NCBI GenBank assembly: GCA_014058105.1
Contig: JACGCM010001227.1
Span: 62,001 to 126,000, forward strand
Direction: 5' to 3'
From: Kingdonia uniflora
Taxonomy: Eukaryota > Streptophyta > Magnoliopsida > Ranunculales > Circaeasteraceae
Length of the DNA stretch: 64,000 nt
Both the position numbers and the translations under genes were made by a program. Positions 10,590 through 22,154 of this stretch are shown here, piece after piece (the first letter of the stretch is position 1; every line of letters begins with the position of its first letter). The notes below the pieces were generated by a model. That model saw only the letters and a list, made by a program, of their open reading frames with translations, had not been told where the DNA came from and did no database searches.

Positions 10590-11835
10590 GATTGAAGGAA
10601 ACTTTTCCTCACATATCTTATCCCAGAGAACAAGTGCGATGGGCCCTTCCAGTAAATCCAAATGAGCGTCGACAGTTGATCGAAAACTCAAAGCGTTACG
10701 CAGTTCAAAATATTGAATTATATAAAAGGTTAGCCACTGGATCGTACCTCTTGTACCTCTTAAAGATAAAAGCTGATAGAATGTTTAAAGATCTACATGA
10801 AGGGACTTGTGGCTCCCATGCCGCAAGGTGATTACTCACAAAAAGAACAATTATGCAAGGAGTATTCTAGCCCAGAATGCAATAGCAGGCCGAGAAATAT
10901 TCCTAAAAATGTGACATGTGCTAGTGACATGGTAATCAAATACGAGCTTCTACTCTCGAGCTCCACGCAAGTAAGGTGTTCTGTCCTTCCAAGCGATGAG
11001 CACTCGATCTCGTGAGGAAATTCCCCAACACGCCAGGTAACAGAAGGTTCTTACTTATCGCAACAGATTAATTTACGAAGTGGGTTAAAGTAGTTCCTCT
11101 ATGTCAGACCCGAAAAGAAGAAGTGATCTCATTTATTTAGGAAGATATCATCACGCAATTTGGTTGCCTCCACCTAATTTAAATTGATAATAGCCCACAG
11201 TTCGTTAGAGAGAAGGTCATGACATTTCTAAACAAACACAATATTATTCATTCACCCTTTAATCCATACTACCCCGAAGGCAATGGGCAGGCCAAGATCA
11301 CAAACGAGGCTATAGTGGATGGAGTCAAGAAGACACTCAAATCAGATAAAAAGGGCAATTGGATAAGGGAATTACCACATGTCTTGTGGGCTTACCGTAC
11401 GACACCGAGACAGTCAACATGATGTTTTCCATTCCTACTTGCATATGAAACAGAAGCCGTAATCCTTACAGACTATCATCATCCCGTCAAAGATCACGAA
11501 CTCATTGATAAAGAAAATAAGTTTAAACTAGCCTGCAATATGAATTGGATCAACGAAATAAGAGCTCGAGATGTTGCCAACTTAGGTCGATATCATCATA
11601 TGCTAGCCAGTTCATACAACAGAAGATTTCAGAGTTGCGAGTACGAAATTTGTGACCTAGTCTTCTGAGAGATCCCTAAACACAAAAAAAAGATAAATGT
11701 TGAGAAGCTCGCAGAGAACTGGGAAGGTCCATTTTTGGTTGTGGGTTAAACTGGTCTTGTATCCTACTACCTCATGACTAATGACGACATCAAAATTCCA
11801 AGCCCTTGGAATACTAGGAGATTGAAGTGATATTA
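10590..11835 (+). pseudogene. Gypsy integrase with stops
   Basis: The zinc-binding region is visible at about 10790-10830 (KDLHEGTCGSHAAR), although the reading frame changes after it. The catalytic core lies at about 11040-11420: FTKWVKVVPL, then IDNSPQFVREKVMTFL and FNPYYPEGNGQAKITNEAIV, followed by LPHVLWAYRTTPR. The element has IDNS where IDNG is usual. The C-terminal part continues to about 11830 (LASSYNRRFQ, LAENWEGPFLVV) with further stops. Integrase would join cDNA to the chromosome; this copy is dead. Confidence 0.85.
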
Positions 11836-11983
11836 TTGTTAAATTCTAAATTTTCCAAGCACAGAATACGTCTACTATTGTTCCAAAGTGAGATTGCAAT
11901 TACCAACAGAATGTACATTCGTTTCTTATTAATAAAAACTTTCATGTTTTTTCCAACATTACTCTCTACAGTCATATATGAAG

Positions 11984-12295
11984 TTCTCTACTAAATCTCA
12001 AAGATTAAAGCAAAGGTAATACTAGCTTTCAATCGATACACATCTATTCTCTACTAAATCTCAAAGATTAAAGCAAAGGTAAAACTATCTTTTAATCGAT
12101 AAACATCTATTATCTACTAAATTTCAAAGATTAAAGCAAAGGTAATACTAGCTTTCAATCGATACACATTTATTCTCTACTAAATCTCAAAGATTAAAGT
12201 AAAGGTAATTCTAACTTTCAATCGATTCACGTCTACTATCTAATGATAAAGCAAAGAACAACTAGCTTTCATCTATCTCCCATCTACCATTACTG
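11984..12295. repeat. 63-bp tandem repeat, about five units
   Basis: Units start at 11984, 12047, 12110, 12173 and 12236, exactly 63 bp apart. Each reads TTCTCTACTAAATCTCAAAG, then ATTAAAGCAAAGGTAA and CTTTCAATCGATACACATCTA. The last unit is shortened and diverged. It lies between the sense integrase and the end of the antisense ORF of the gypsy element, a common place for tandem repeats in Tat-type elements. Confidence 0.92.
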
Positions 12296-12350
12296 AAACA
12301 TCGACAGTTCATAAATCGTTTTCTTGAAACACAAATTGAGCTCAATTATC

Positions 12351-15300
12351 CTAAGATGCGATCCCACCAGCCCCGAACACTCTAAATTCTGGTACTATAG
12401 TTGCAACAAAGTCTCTACCGCGATCCACCAGTCCTTGGGTAAGCGCTCCAAGCTTTGAAGTAAAGCACTCCAAATATTCAGAGAGTACTAAGCCTATTTC
12501 ACACCTTACTCCCTTTGCAATCATCTTATCATACAAGGTATCTCTCTCTACTTTAATTTTCTTAATCTCATTTATAAAGTAAGCAAGAACTGTTGTCCTC
12601 TCCTTCTCATGCACTTCACCGGCTGCAAGTTTGTCTCTATTTGGTACAACAAGCTCAATAAACCTTGTCTGGGCAACCTTTAGTAGTTTTTCTAAATTCT
12701 TACAGTGTTCTCTTTCTTTCGTATTGTGTGAGGAGAAGTCAGCATTACGATCGGCTATCACTCTCATAAACTCATCCATCTGCCCAAGCATGCTGAGGAC
12801 TTCCTTAATCCTTGCCTATTCGCCAAGTCTCTCAACGACCTCGCCATCAAGTTTTCGTTCAACCATTTCAATACCTGCCCCCAATTTTTAAATCTTTTTA
12901 TTCAAAATAACATCCTTCTCCCGAACCTCAGCTTGTTTGACCTCCATTTTTCTTATTTTTTCATTGAAATTGCGTACTACCGTGTGAACATATTTAAGAT
13001 TGATCTCAAGCGTCGATATATGTTCCAAATGCGCCTTCCCTTCATAATTTTTCTTCCCAAGTTCTTCCCTCAAATCCTCTATATCCCTGAGTTTCCTCTT
13101 CAACCTCTCCATCACCTCCCTATTACTACGACATATACTTGAGTATTCAGTTTTTAATTCCTTTATTCGTGCAACGAGCTTATCACAATGACTCTGCGTA
13201 CTCTCCACACTATCCTCTTTTTTCTTTATAGTTTTACTCAACTTTATCACCTCTTTTTCAGTACTCGCCAACTCGGCTTGTACACTTACCAATTTGATCA
13301 CCCTCTTCCTCGATAGCTCCCTAATGTTATTAAGATCCCTTTTTAACTCCGATCTCTTTGGCCTCTAGCAATCTAATACAATATTGAGCGATATCCACAT
13401 CTTTGCACTTCCCCTTCAAGCACTCTACCATGCTCTTCAACTTCTCAACCTCACTTTGAGAACTCACTAGCTCACCTTGAACTCTATCCAAGTCAGCTTT
13501 CTTATTATCGATCTGCTGGCTCAACTCGCTAACTATCTTTTCTGACTTAGTCAATCTAAGCTCTACTTTTACGTACTTATCTGCACTTTCTTCAAATACC
13601 TGATGGATCCTATCAAATTGGAGTTTAAATTCGTAATTACATTTCAGTACATCTTCCTCACGTGATTGTGGGGCTTCTAGCTCGGCCTGTATAACAAATT
13701 GATTTCCTGTTCAACACCTTGAAAACAATCTATATTTCTTGTATAAACAGTTTGAACATACACCAGTTTAGATATAGTCAGTTCTCCATCATAACCCTAC
13801 CACAACAAACTGATATTTAGCCTTTAAGCTATGAAGATTTCTCGATCTAGTAGCAATGCACTCTATAATCTCAGGATCATGTTAGTACCACAATCTTCTA
13901 ATATTATAAGGTACACCTCTTGTAACCCTCTCCCACTGTTTGTCTCAACTTCTAAAAGAAGGTTAAATTTTTATGTGCTTATACCTATCTATTTGCTTAA
14001 ATCTATATATTCTCACATGAACCTCCGCGCGTGAAGTTATGAGCGCTGCTGCATATGCAACATTTTTCTCCCTAGGGAGCTCACTCTTTAATGCCTCATT
14101 GGTGATGCACACCTCATTTAGCTCCTACACAACAATTCTCCTATCAAACAGTATACTAACATCCATATTTCCTACTTAAACAATCAATACAAATGTTTTC
14201 CCTCCTCCAATCAATATTTGATAAAGCCATTACATACCTATTACTCCACCTATTCATGATCGTCTTCATCTCCTTGATTATCTAACTCAGTACTACTGAA
14301 GACCACATTTAAACCTTTCACAGTCTCCTGATGAGTACTGCCAGCCACCGAGTCCTCCTCTAGCTCGGGCTCCTCCATGTCCACAAATCACCCTTCTATT
14401 ATATCGACAACATCGACCTTAAAGTATCTATCCTCGAAAAGCCTCTGACCGATCTTGTCTCAAGCAGCAGTCGCATCCTCAACACTCTTTTTAGCCTCCT
14501 ATTCAAGCTGGTTTATAGCTTACCCGAAATGAATTCTTTAAGTTCTCCACCTCCAAGCTTGACCGCACTTTCAATTCTACCAACTCTTTCTCTAGCTCAT
14601 CGATTCACTTCAGTGCCGTCCTCCCCTCCGCGACACCGAGGTCAGTCTCTTTCACCATCCGGGTTACCTGTACAAAACAAATTTAACACCATACTACTTG
14701 TAAATAAATATCACAATGAGTATGATTAGTTCCTGACTTACCCTACAAAGCTCCACACGAGCTAATGATATGAATTCTTCGTCGTCCTCCAGAACAACGG
14801 CTTTAAACTTCTCTTCAAGAGCATCCATCTTCACCTCCAATTCCTTTTCCACCTCCACCTCCTGCGCCTCGTTACATACCACCGACAGGCGATTATCTAC
14901 ATTTTTTTTAAACCATCTCGACCTCCCTACTCTCCGTGATCACAGATTTTAGGCCACCATTCTTTGCGAGTGTCATATTCGTTGTCCTTTGGTTTGTTCT
15001 ACTAGTGGTTGAAGTTGTACCCTTCGATACTAGAACGATTGGTATAACTTTCGCCAAAACTGGCAATTCCCCGATATCCATAGATAATTTTACTTTGGTA
15101 GATGGGACAACTCCAGTCATTTTTCTTTTAGTCTATGATTTTTGAAACTTAGCCAATTTGATGTTCACTCTCTTATGCCTATTTATCTCAAGTTTGCCCA
15201 GCACAACTTCTAGCTCAACTCCTTCTCGGGCACTATATCAATAAGAGATTCTCCTATCTTCACTTTAGAATGAGGATCTGCATGAAGCACAAAATATTGC

Positions 15301-16685
15301 CATAAATATACAGGTCACTATAACAGATACATTTCTAAATTTTTAAGATTTACGTACGTTTCTTAAAGGTTTTATATTTGAGAGCCATGAACTTCTCGTC
15401 AGCTTACTGGATACACTCGCCTTTCACCCAAATCAGATTATCATTCTATACTTTTCCAGTACAATTCAGGTAAAAAAATTGGGGTCGGATCGAGCCAGAT
15501 GAAAAGTACGTACTGCCGGATATAGTACAATATTTTACAGTATAATTCTTCAAAACATCTGAGGAAGTTAATCTTCTCTTTCCCCTCATAGGCCCAAGTT
15601 CTATTTAAATTCTCACAGACATTTTTTACCTCCCACATGTTCCCGTTCAACTAGGTAGGGCATGCCTTGATCTCGTTCATGATGCCTTTCGAAAGGTTGC
15701 TTAAAGGCACTACCAACCCATATTCAAACTGATCCAGATAACACAGAAAACCCTAATCCAAATCGCCTCCCATATCTTTATCAAAATACTCAAGAGTAAC
15801 GGACTCTGGTATTTTCCTACGAGTTTTCTCGTATTCCAAGTCAGGCAACAAAAAATATGCACTTACACCCCCCCCCCCTCTCCAGTATATCCTCTGAATA
15901 ACCTCCAATCGTACTCCATTACATCCCCCAGATACCAACTAAACTACTGTTACATTTATAATACTCCCTAAATACATCTGAATCTACCGGATAGTGATAA
16001 AGAGTACCAGGGAAATTTGAGAACTTGAGTTGTTCCTCACCTTCCCTCTCCACTAAGGTGTTCTCCCCCTCATCAACTCGAGCAATCTTATTTGAGTTAG
16101 TCTTACTACGCCTCCCTCGCCCCCCACAGATTATACTAACTTTTGTCCTACATTTTTGCCCTCAATCAAACGACTCGAAATGGAAGCCTCCATCTCAAAG
16201 AATAAGCACGACAAGGACAAACATCTACTTCAAAGTTCTTTGTCACGAATCTACACCTACATAAAGGATTAGGTATTTCCAATCAATTTTTGTTACTACC
16301 ATCTCTGTTACAACCATCACGAATATACTTCAAAGTGAAAATGGTTGTAACAGAGATCTTCTAGCACCACCTCCGCCTATATCACCTGATCACTAACTAG
16401 ATAACGGTGAGACTTCTCGACACGGATGCCAACATCCTCATCCCCTGCAGTAACAACATTTTCCACAAGAAAGTAACGATATTCCCTACGGTGGTACTTC
16501 GATGTAAGCATACAGTAGAAGTGGAACATATGGCAATACTCCTCATCAGTCTTCGCTGCCTCATAAATAGTTATACCTTGGAAGGTAGGGCTAACAGGGA
16601 TGGGAGTGGGAAGATCGAGGGACTGGTTCCCAAAATAACAAAACTACAGTTCTTGCACTTTGGCAATCATTCTAGCCTCCCTTAA
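12351..16685 (-). pseudogene. Antisense ORF of the gypsy element: Transposase_28-like head and coiled-coil tail
   Basis: A minus-strand coding relic fills the space between integrase and 3' LTR. The head (about 16685-15400) contains PESVTLEYFDKDM, FEYGLVVPLSNLSKGIMNEI and MNGNMWEVKNVCENLNRTW, which resemble the 'putative gypsy type transposon' (Transposase_28) domain. A Ser/Lys-rich linker follows (15120-14400), then long heptad-rich stretches: 13554-13330 (KSEKIVSELSQQIDNKKADL), 13301-12888 and 12791-12351, ending in VATIVPEFRVFGAGGIAS. Frameshifts and stops separate the blocks. Antisense ORFs of this kind are known in Tat/Retand elements, with unknown function. Domain naming is from memory of the motif pattern and needs a profile search. 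Confidence 0.65.
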
Positions 16686-17071
16686 TTGACTTCTGGTGGT
16701 CACCATTATTTATATTTACAACAGTCTATAGGAGATTCGAAGATACAGGAATACTGAAAGAAGAATAACTAGAGGTACAACAGCAATAGTATTTATACAA
16801 ATATATGCATTCAATGCTGGGAGATTTCCAAAGAAGTCATCTTTCAAAGACAACTAATGGGAAACCCAATACTCAATACCCAATACCCAATTAAACACAG
16901 TCAAAATCTTAACAACATTCCAATTCCCAACATCCCAATACACTTCCAAAATACAATTCAAAGTACTAAATCCACTATTGCCATGCCAGACAAGCTCTTT
17001 GTATCCCCATACTGAACTTAATTGAACCTTCTCAACTCAAGATACATGTGCCTTCAGTTGAGAGGGGGCGA

Positions 17072-17588
17072 TATTAGGGACTTATTCCATGAGCTGAGAT
17101 ATCATCGAGCTAATACCAAGCCAGACATACACAGCATGCACGTGGCATACGCTATTAACAATGAAACCTGGTCTGCAAGCTACAAAAGAACGTGGTTGGA
17201 GTACTTCAAGTAAAAATAGAATAAGTCAAGGACATATGTTCTCCTAAGAACTGACAGTTACAAAGATAACCTCCGCACTTCTCCCAATTCAATTGAACGT
17301 ACTGGTACATTAAACGAACCAAAACTAAGGTCTATAAAAGGGATATAACACAAAAGGAAAAGGGACCAAGTTTTTTTAGCTCAAGAGATCATAATTTGTA
17401 ATCAAAATATCAGTCTCAAGCACTAAAGTTACAGTTACTAAAATCCTCAAGTCGAGGTCGTGGTTTTACCTATACAGAGGTTTCCATGCCTAACCCTGTA
17501 TCAATTTCTATTCATTTATTCTATTTGTTGTCACATGTATATTTGGTATAAGAATATTTCAAGCTATTACAAAATTAGGCCCTTACTG
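17072..17588 (+). repeat. 3' LTR of the gypsy element, with polypurine tract
   Basis: Starts TATTAGGGACTTATTCC directly after the purine tract TTGAGAGGGGGCGA (about 17058-17071) and ends AGGCCCTTAC. TATAAAAGGGATATAA (near 17334) is the core promoter equivalent. The right flank TGCTATC returns at once to the minus-strand copia reading. Confidence 0.88.
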
Positions 17589-18708
17589 CTATCATGGCCT
17601 TCGCCTTTGGAAGCACCATGTCTTTTTTAAGCCATTAACTCCACAACCGGAGTCTTCTCCTCTGGACTACCAAATGCTCCACTCTCGTCTGTGTCTTCAT
17701 CATCTAGAATATGAACCAAGGGCTCATCACCCGTTGTCATACCGGTAGATGATACCAATTTTAGTACAGAACTATCTGGACCATATGAATACGCATCAAT
17801 CTTCACCCGCTACAAAACCTTGTTGTCGTCTTCTCTCCGTGCTCAAAGACATGAAACTTCATCATATAAACTTCATTAAAAGTAACAACTATACTCAGAA
17901 TGATCTTTCGGTCTCTCGCATACCATAAGTTATTATAGCCTTTCACACCCTTCTTCTTACCTAGAAAAAAAACCTTCCTTGCTCGAGGATCCAACATATC
18001 ATCTTTGAAATGATAGTATACCGGATACCCAAAAATACAAAGAGTGTCATAATCTATAACAGGTTCTCCCGACCAAGCTTCCATTTGTGTCTTACCCTCA
18101 ATTATAGCCGAATGCAACCTATTAATGAGGTAACATGTACATGTCAAAGCCTCAGCCCAAAACGCTTTGCCTAACCCATAATTGGACAACATACATCGCA
18201 CATTCTCCAGTAAAGTATCATTCATGCGCTCCGCTGCCCTATTTTGTTGTGGTGTCTCTCTAACAATAAAATGCCAAATAATCCCCTCATCCTAACATAC
18301 TTGCATGAATGGATTACTAGTATACTCCCCACCATTATTCAAACAGAGCAACTTGATTTTTATGTCAGTTTGAGTTTCTATCAACTTCTTCCACCTCATG
18401 AAAAATTTTAGGACTTCATCCTTCCTCCTCATGGTATATACCCATACATACCTAGAAAAATCATCTACAGCAGACACAATGTAAGGTTTACCCCCAAGTA
18501 ATGCATTCCTGGAAGGTCCCCAAACATCTGAGTAAACATAGTCAAGGGTTCCAAGAGTACGATGGATAACTGTGCCAAACTTTACCCTCGTCTGCTTGCC
18601 TATAACACAATGTTCACAGAAGTTTAACTTGTACACTTTAACACTTTTCAATAGCCCTTGGTTTGCGAGAACTCTCAAGGAATTTTCCCCCGCATACGCC
18701 AAATGCAT
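17589..18708 (-). pseudogene. Copia integrase domain of the split element
   Basis: On the minus strand, 18708-18292 reads NFCEHCVIGKQTRVKF (zinc-finger end), LDYVYSDVWGPSRNALLGGKPY, FSRYVWVYTMRRKDEV and LLCLNNGGEYTSNPFMQ. The second catalytic position reads NNGGEY where DNGGEY is usual, so an Asp is replaced by Asn. After a small frame break, 18225-17803 continues MNDTLLENVRCMLSNYGLGKAFWAEAL and HSAIIEGKTQMEAWSGEPVIDY to the C-terminal region. It meets the gypsy 3' end at about 17589 in the middle of the connection to reverse transcriptase. Confidence 0.88.
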
Positions 18709-19360
18709 ATGCCATAGTCTAGTGGTATTTCTGGAAGTGGTCTCCTCACTTCCGCAGTAGCAGCCTCACTAAGAACAGCTGTACCATCCAAGTAGTACAA
18801 GTTATTACTTATTCTTTGACCCTTCTTCACACCATTCTCAGGCACAATCTTGTAGTCTTTCGCTTCAAGTAAACCCGTTGAGATAATGTTTTTCTTCATC
18901 GTCGAAATATACCGAACCTCCTCAATCTCTTTAACCAACCCATTGTACAACTTTAAACAAATGGTGCATATTCTCATTATGCGACAAGAATAATCATTTC
19001 CCATAAACACAACTCCACCTTCTAGCCTTTTCAAACTAAAAAAACAACTCCTTTTAGGATAAATATGATAAGTAACACCCAAATCCAAGATCCATTTTTT
19101 TGAATCAACAACACATGCACTCGATGATATAGTTAAAGAAAAGTCAGAATTATTACCACCATTTGCGTGTCTTGAGCAATATTTACCGAAGAGCTCGATT
19201 TCTTACCTTTCCTCTCTTAAAAAGCACGGGACTGACCCGACTCTTTACAAAGTACTTGGTTTTTTCCTAAATTGTTGTTATTTGTACCAAGACTTTTCGA
19301 CTTCAATCAAAAGTTGTTACCACTAGACTTCCCTTTGTCCGAAGGCCTCCCTCTAGTCTT
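18675..19360 (-). pseudogene. Copia protease and gag-pre-integrase region
   Basis: Minus-strand reading 19088-18675 contains WILDLGVTYHIYPKRSCF (the protease active-site region, where D-S-G/A is usual and DLG is seen), GGVVFMGNDYSCRI, the conserved connection VRYISTMKKNIISTG and GTAVLSEAATAE. Further upstream (19360-19100) a degraded gag zinc knuckle CSRHANGG can be read. Stops at about 19090 and 19210 break the frame. Confidence 0.8.
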
Positions 19361-21110
19361 CAATACCTCAAATGTCGACTCATCAGACTCGCATTTTTTT
19401 CCTTCCTCCAGTACTTATTGTTCACCACCGCCGTAGTCACATCTGAGTATTGCAAAGAACTCTTATCATACGTTATCGTCGTAACGAAGTGTTCATACAA
19501 TTCGGGAAGCAAGTTCAAGAACAATAGAACTTTATCCTCATCGCCAACAATCTCTTCTAGATTTTCCAAGTCAGCTAATAACTTGGTGAAATCATTCATA
19601 GGGGTGGCAATGGGTCGGGTTTGGGGCGGGTGGAGTAATACCATCCCCATACCCGCCAAATTACTATACCCCCATACCCGCCCCATTACCATTTAACTTT
19701 AATGGGGAATAACCAAACCCGCCCCGTTTAAATTTGCCAATACCAAACCCGCCCCGCAAACCTGTCCCATTTATGAAATTTTACAAAAAAAAATAGAAAT
19801 CACCTGTACAAAAAAAAAAACTAAACTAAATCAGGTGCATAGTGCACACACAATAAAAGATCATACAATGTGCTACATTACAGTAAGAACAAACATCATA
19901 GAATGTGCTGCACTGCAATGGTTATATTCTTATCTTATCAATCACTTGAAATAGATTAAATCAGAATTAAGATTGAAAATGTTGAGACTAATCTTAGTAA
20001 CTTGTAAACGTTGAGACCCAATTGGTATTTCAAGCTTCTGGATGGTTGGAGATTTGGAGGAGTTACCTGAATTGATTAGTGATCTCTCTAATTTGCAAAC
20101 GTTGTATACTTCCTGAAACATATTACTGATGTAGAGATTGATTTGAAACAGATCACTGATGTAAACGTTGTTCCAATCGATTGGTAATCTATCCAATCTT
20201 CGTAAACTTCTCAATGAATGATGTAGAGGTTAAATTATAAAATGATCACAGACTTAATTGTTGTTCAAATCTTCGTAACCTTGAATTTGGAGGATGAAGG
20301 TTGAAATGATTCAAATGGAAATGAAGGTTGAAATGAATTTGGTAATTGATGTCTGATCACAGAGGTTGAAATAAATTTGCAGAGGTTGAACTTGAAGGAA
20401 GTAAGAGAGGAGGAAAGAAGTGATTAAGTGAATTAGGTTACTCATATTCTCATAACTCATAAGGGTATTCAGGACATATCATATATAATTGGGTCGGGTG
20501 ACGGGGCCCCGTTTATTTAAGGCTAAAACCAGACCCGCCCCAATTAATAAATGGGTTTTTTTTTACCAAACCCGCCCCATACCCGCTATAGTCATACCAT
20601 ACCCGCCTCATTAAGGGCGGGGCGAGGCGGGTTAAATTGCCAGCCCTAATCATTCAAGTGCTCCGACATTAAAATCTATTGTCTCATCATGAAGCGGTAA
20701 AGCTTCCTCTTCAAATAGAATTGATTTTGGATGCATTTCACCAAATATTTCTCTTTTAGAATCCTTCAAATTTTATTTGTCGAGGTTTCGTTCATTACAA
20801 AGTATTTTATATCTTGAGCAAAACATTAATGGATTTGACCACAAGCCCTCTTGTTTATCTTCTTCCAAACATTCTCCTCTACCTCATCTAGTTTTTCCTC
20901 CAACACCTCATCTAAATCTTGTTGACTTAGCACATCAATAACCTCGCATCGCTACATGTCAAAGTTATTGGTGTCGTTAAATTTCTCAACTTCTATCTTT
21001 ACGTTGTTAAACATCACCGTTATATTCCGTTTAAGGGCCGAAGAACTAAATTCATCTCCTTCTACTATGGTTCCCCCAATTTTTATACACTAACCGAAAT
21101 CGAAAACCCA
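19360..21110 (-). pseudogene. Copia gag (UBN2 type), interrupted by a hAT element
   Basis: Gag begins near 21060 on the minus strand (EVEKFNDTNNFDM, RCEVIDVLSQQDLDEVLEEK, NKRACGQIH, QDIKYFVMNETSTNK, KLYRFMMRQ) and reaches SEHLND at about 20655. There a 1050-bp hAT element intervenes. Gag resumes at 19598 as MNDFTKLLADLENLEEIVGDEDKVL, LLPELYEHFVTTI. Several stops are present in the N-terminal part. Removing the insertion and one target-site copy restores continuity of sequence but not of function. Confidence 0.85.
19599..20648. mobile_element. Non-autonomous hAT element in copia gag
   Basis: The ends are inverted: TAGGGGTGGCAATGGGTCGG on the left and, reversed, TAGGGCTGGCAATTTAACCC on the right. 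A perfect 8-bp target duplication ATCATTCA flanks it (19591-19598 and 20649-20656). Multiple copies of CCCGCCCC/ACCCGCC lie near both ends, like subterminal transposase-binding repeats of hAT elements. The AT-rich core has no transposase frame; it contains the repeated GAGGTTGAA and CACTGATGTA words. Confidence 0.93.
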
Positions 21111-21184
21111 AATGAAATCGAGATAAGTCGACGTTACCTCAATTACAAGCACCACCGAAGATACAACCTCACTCTGATACCAAT

Positions 21185-22149
21185 TGTTGAGCCGCGCCGC
21201 GGAAGCCGAACTCCGATTCGATTCGATTAGCGACAAACAATCTAAAGTAAATACACAACCAAAACCAATAACAAGGATTTAAGGTGATTCGGCAATTGCC
21301 TACATCCACACACAATAGAGAGAGAGTTTATTCAATGATCATTGGTTACAATCTTACAAACAATTGAGGTCTCTCAAGGTTTTTTCTCCAAGAATTCCTC
21401 ACAAATAGATTTCACCAAAGGTTGCAAAAAAAATACTCTAAGGCTGTGCTTGGTTCATAGTGCGGCATTGCATTCCGCAAGGAGTTGCGATTGCAATGAG
21501 GTGCAATGCACCACTTGCAATGCACATCACAAAGGATGATTGGTTTGATAACTTTTGTGGGTGTAAGCTTTTAAATTCCAAAAAAAAATAAGAGAGAGAT
21601 ATTTAAGGACATCTGAGAGTTTTTTAGATGAAATTTTAAGGATATAGATCGAAATGGGAAAAAAAAAAAGATTTGTGGAGAGTTTGAAGATATTTTATCG
21701 GAGATTGTAGATTTAAAATATAGGTTTAACTATGGCTGCAACCCACTGCAGACCATTTTCTGCTGCAAGCTGCTGCAAACTATTCCTTAAGAAAATTGTA
21801 ATCCCCTGCAAGGTTTTGCAATGCATTGTCGTGCGTTGGATTAACTAATCAGTTGGTAAAGCCAAACTTCTGCAAGGGCATGCATTTGCACCGCAATGCA
21901 GCCAAACCAAGCACAGCCTAAGTATCACTTATATACTTGGGAGACTTATTACATCAACACGGATTAAGAGTCAAAACCAATGGTCGAAATGACTTATAAG
22001 TATTTACATCCGGATGCAAATCTGGATCATAAGGCCATCCGAATTGTATCCGGATCTTACTGGTTTGCTTAGAACAAAAATCCATATTATAAGCCTATCA
22101 CGTGACTTTCCATCCTATCACCCGACTTCCATCCGAATTCCTCATTACA
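21185..22149 (-). repeat. 5' LTR of the split copia, with primer-binding site
   Basis: Starts TGTTGAGCCGCGCC and ends ATTCCTCATTACA before the target repeat ATAAG. Just inside it, 21171-21182 reads CTCTGATACCA, the reverse of the methionine-initiator primer site TGGTATCAGAG. Compared with the 3' LTR it contains a 477-bp MITE and an extra segment of roughly 125 bp (about 21985-22105) and has lost CTCG near its end, so the LTRs have diverged a good deal. Confidence 0.88.
21442..21918. mobile_element. Tourist-like MITE in the copia 5' LTR
   Basis: The inverted ends are GGCTGTGCTTGGTT and AACCAAGCACAGCC, flanked by TAA on both sides (21439-21441 and 21919-21921). The 3-bp TAA target is that of PIF/Harbinger elements. 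Inner sequence is rich in TGCAATGCA/GCTGCAA words. The homologous 3' LTR (near 6565) lacks the insertion, which confirms the boundaries. Confidence 0.92.
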
Positions 22150-22154
22150 ATAAG

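Larger units (their letters stand above)
7557..17588 (+). mobile_element. Ty3/gypsy (Tat-like) retrotransposon with antisense ORF, no reverse transcriptase
   Basis: Two about 515-bp LTRs bound a plus-strand element: 5' LTR 7557-8070 and 3' LTR 17072-17588. The order inside is gag (8173-9760), remnants of RNase H (about 9840-10450), integrase (about 10590-11830), a 63-bp tandem repeat, a long minus-strand coiled-coil region (16.7-12.35 kb) and a polypurine tract before the 3' LTR. The gag-RNase H-integrase order, the GGCACAATCTGTAGG primer site and the extra antisense ORF before the 3' LTR point to the Tat/Retand group. Protease and reverse transcriptase are missing between about 9760 and 9840. 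The flanks TACTA and TGCTA (or GCTAC and GCTAT) form a 5-bp duplication with one mismatch. It interrupts the copia polyprotein. Confidence 0.88.
6304..22149 (-). mobile_element. Ty1/copia retrotransposon, split by later insertions
   Basis: Paired LTRs (6304-6678 and 21185-22149) start with the same TGTTGAGYCRCGCCGCGGAA and bound a minus-strand copia. The element is flanked by the 5-bp direct repeat ATAAG (6299-6303 and 22150-22154). A primer-binding site rich in TGGTATCAGAGT lies next to the right LTR, and a purine tract AGGTGGAGAAT next to the left one. Gag and integrase lie at 21.1-17.6 kb and the start of reverse transcriptase at 7.56-7.2 kb; a gypsy element (7557-17588) fills the gap. The rest of reverse transcriptase and RNase H is deleted between about 7200 and 6980. 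Insertions of a hAT element in gag and a MITE in the 5' LTR complete the nest. Confidence 0.92.

Noticed and set aside
12631..13142. Plus-strand Ser/Phe/Leu-rich ORFs opposite the coiled coil
   Set aside because: They mirror the Lys/Glu/Leu heptads of the minus-strand antisense ORF; there is no independent evidence for them.
15860..15880. C-run as a functional signal (also C-run at about 61527-61542 and G-run at about 28494-28505)
   Set aside because: Homopolymers of this length are prone to sequencing and assembly error and have no conserved context; they may also cause apparent frameshifts locally.
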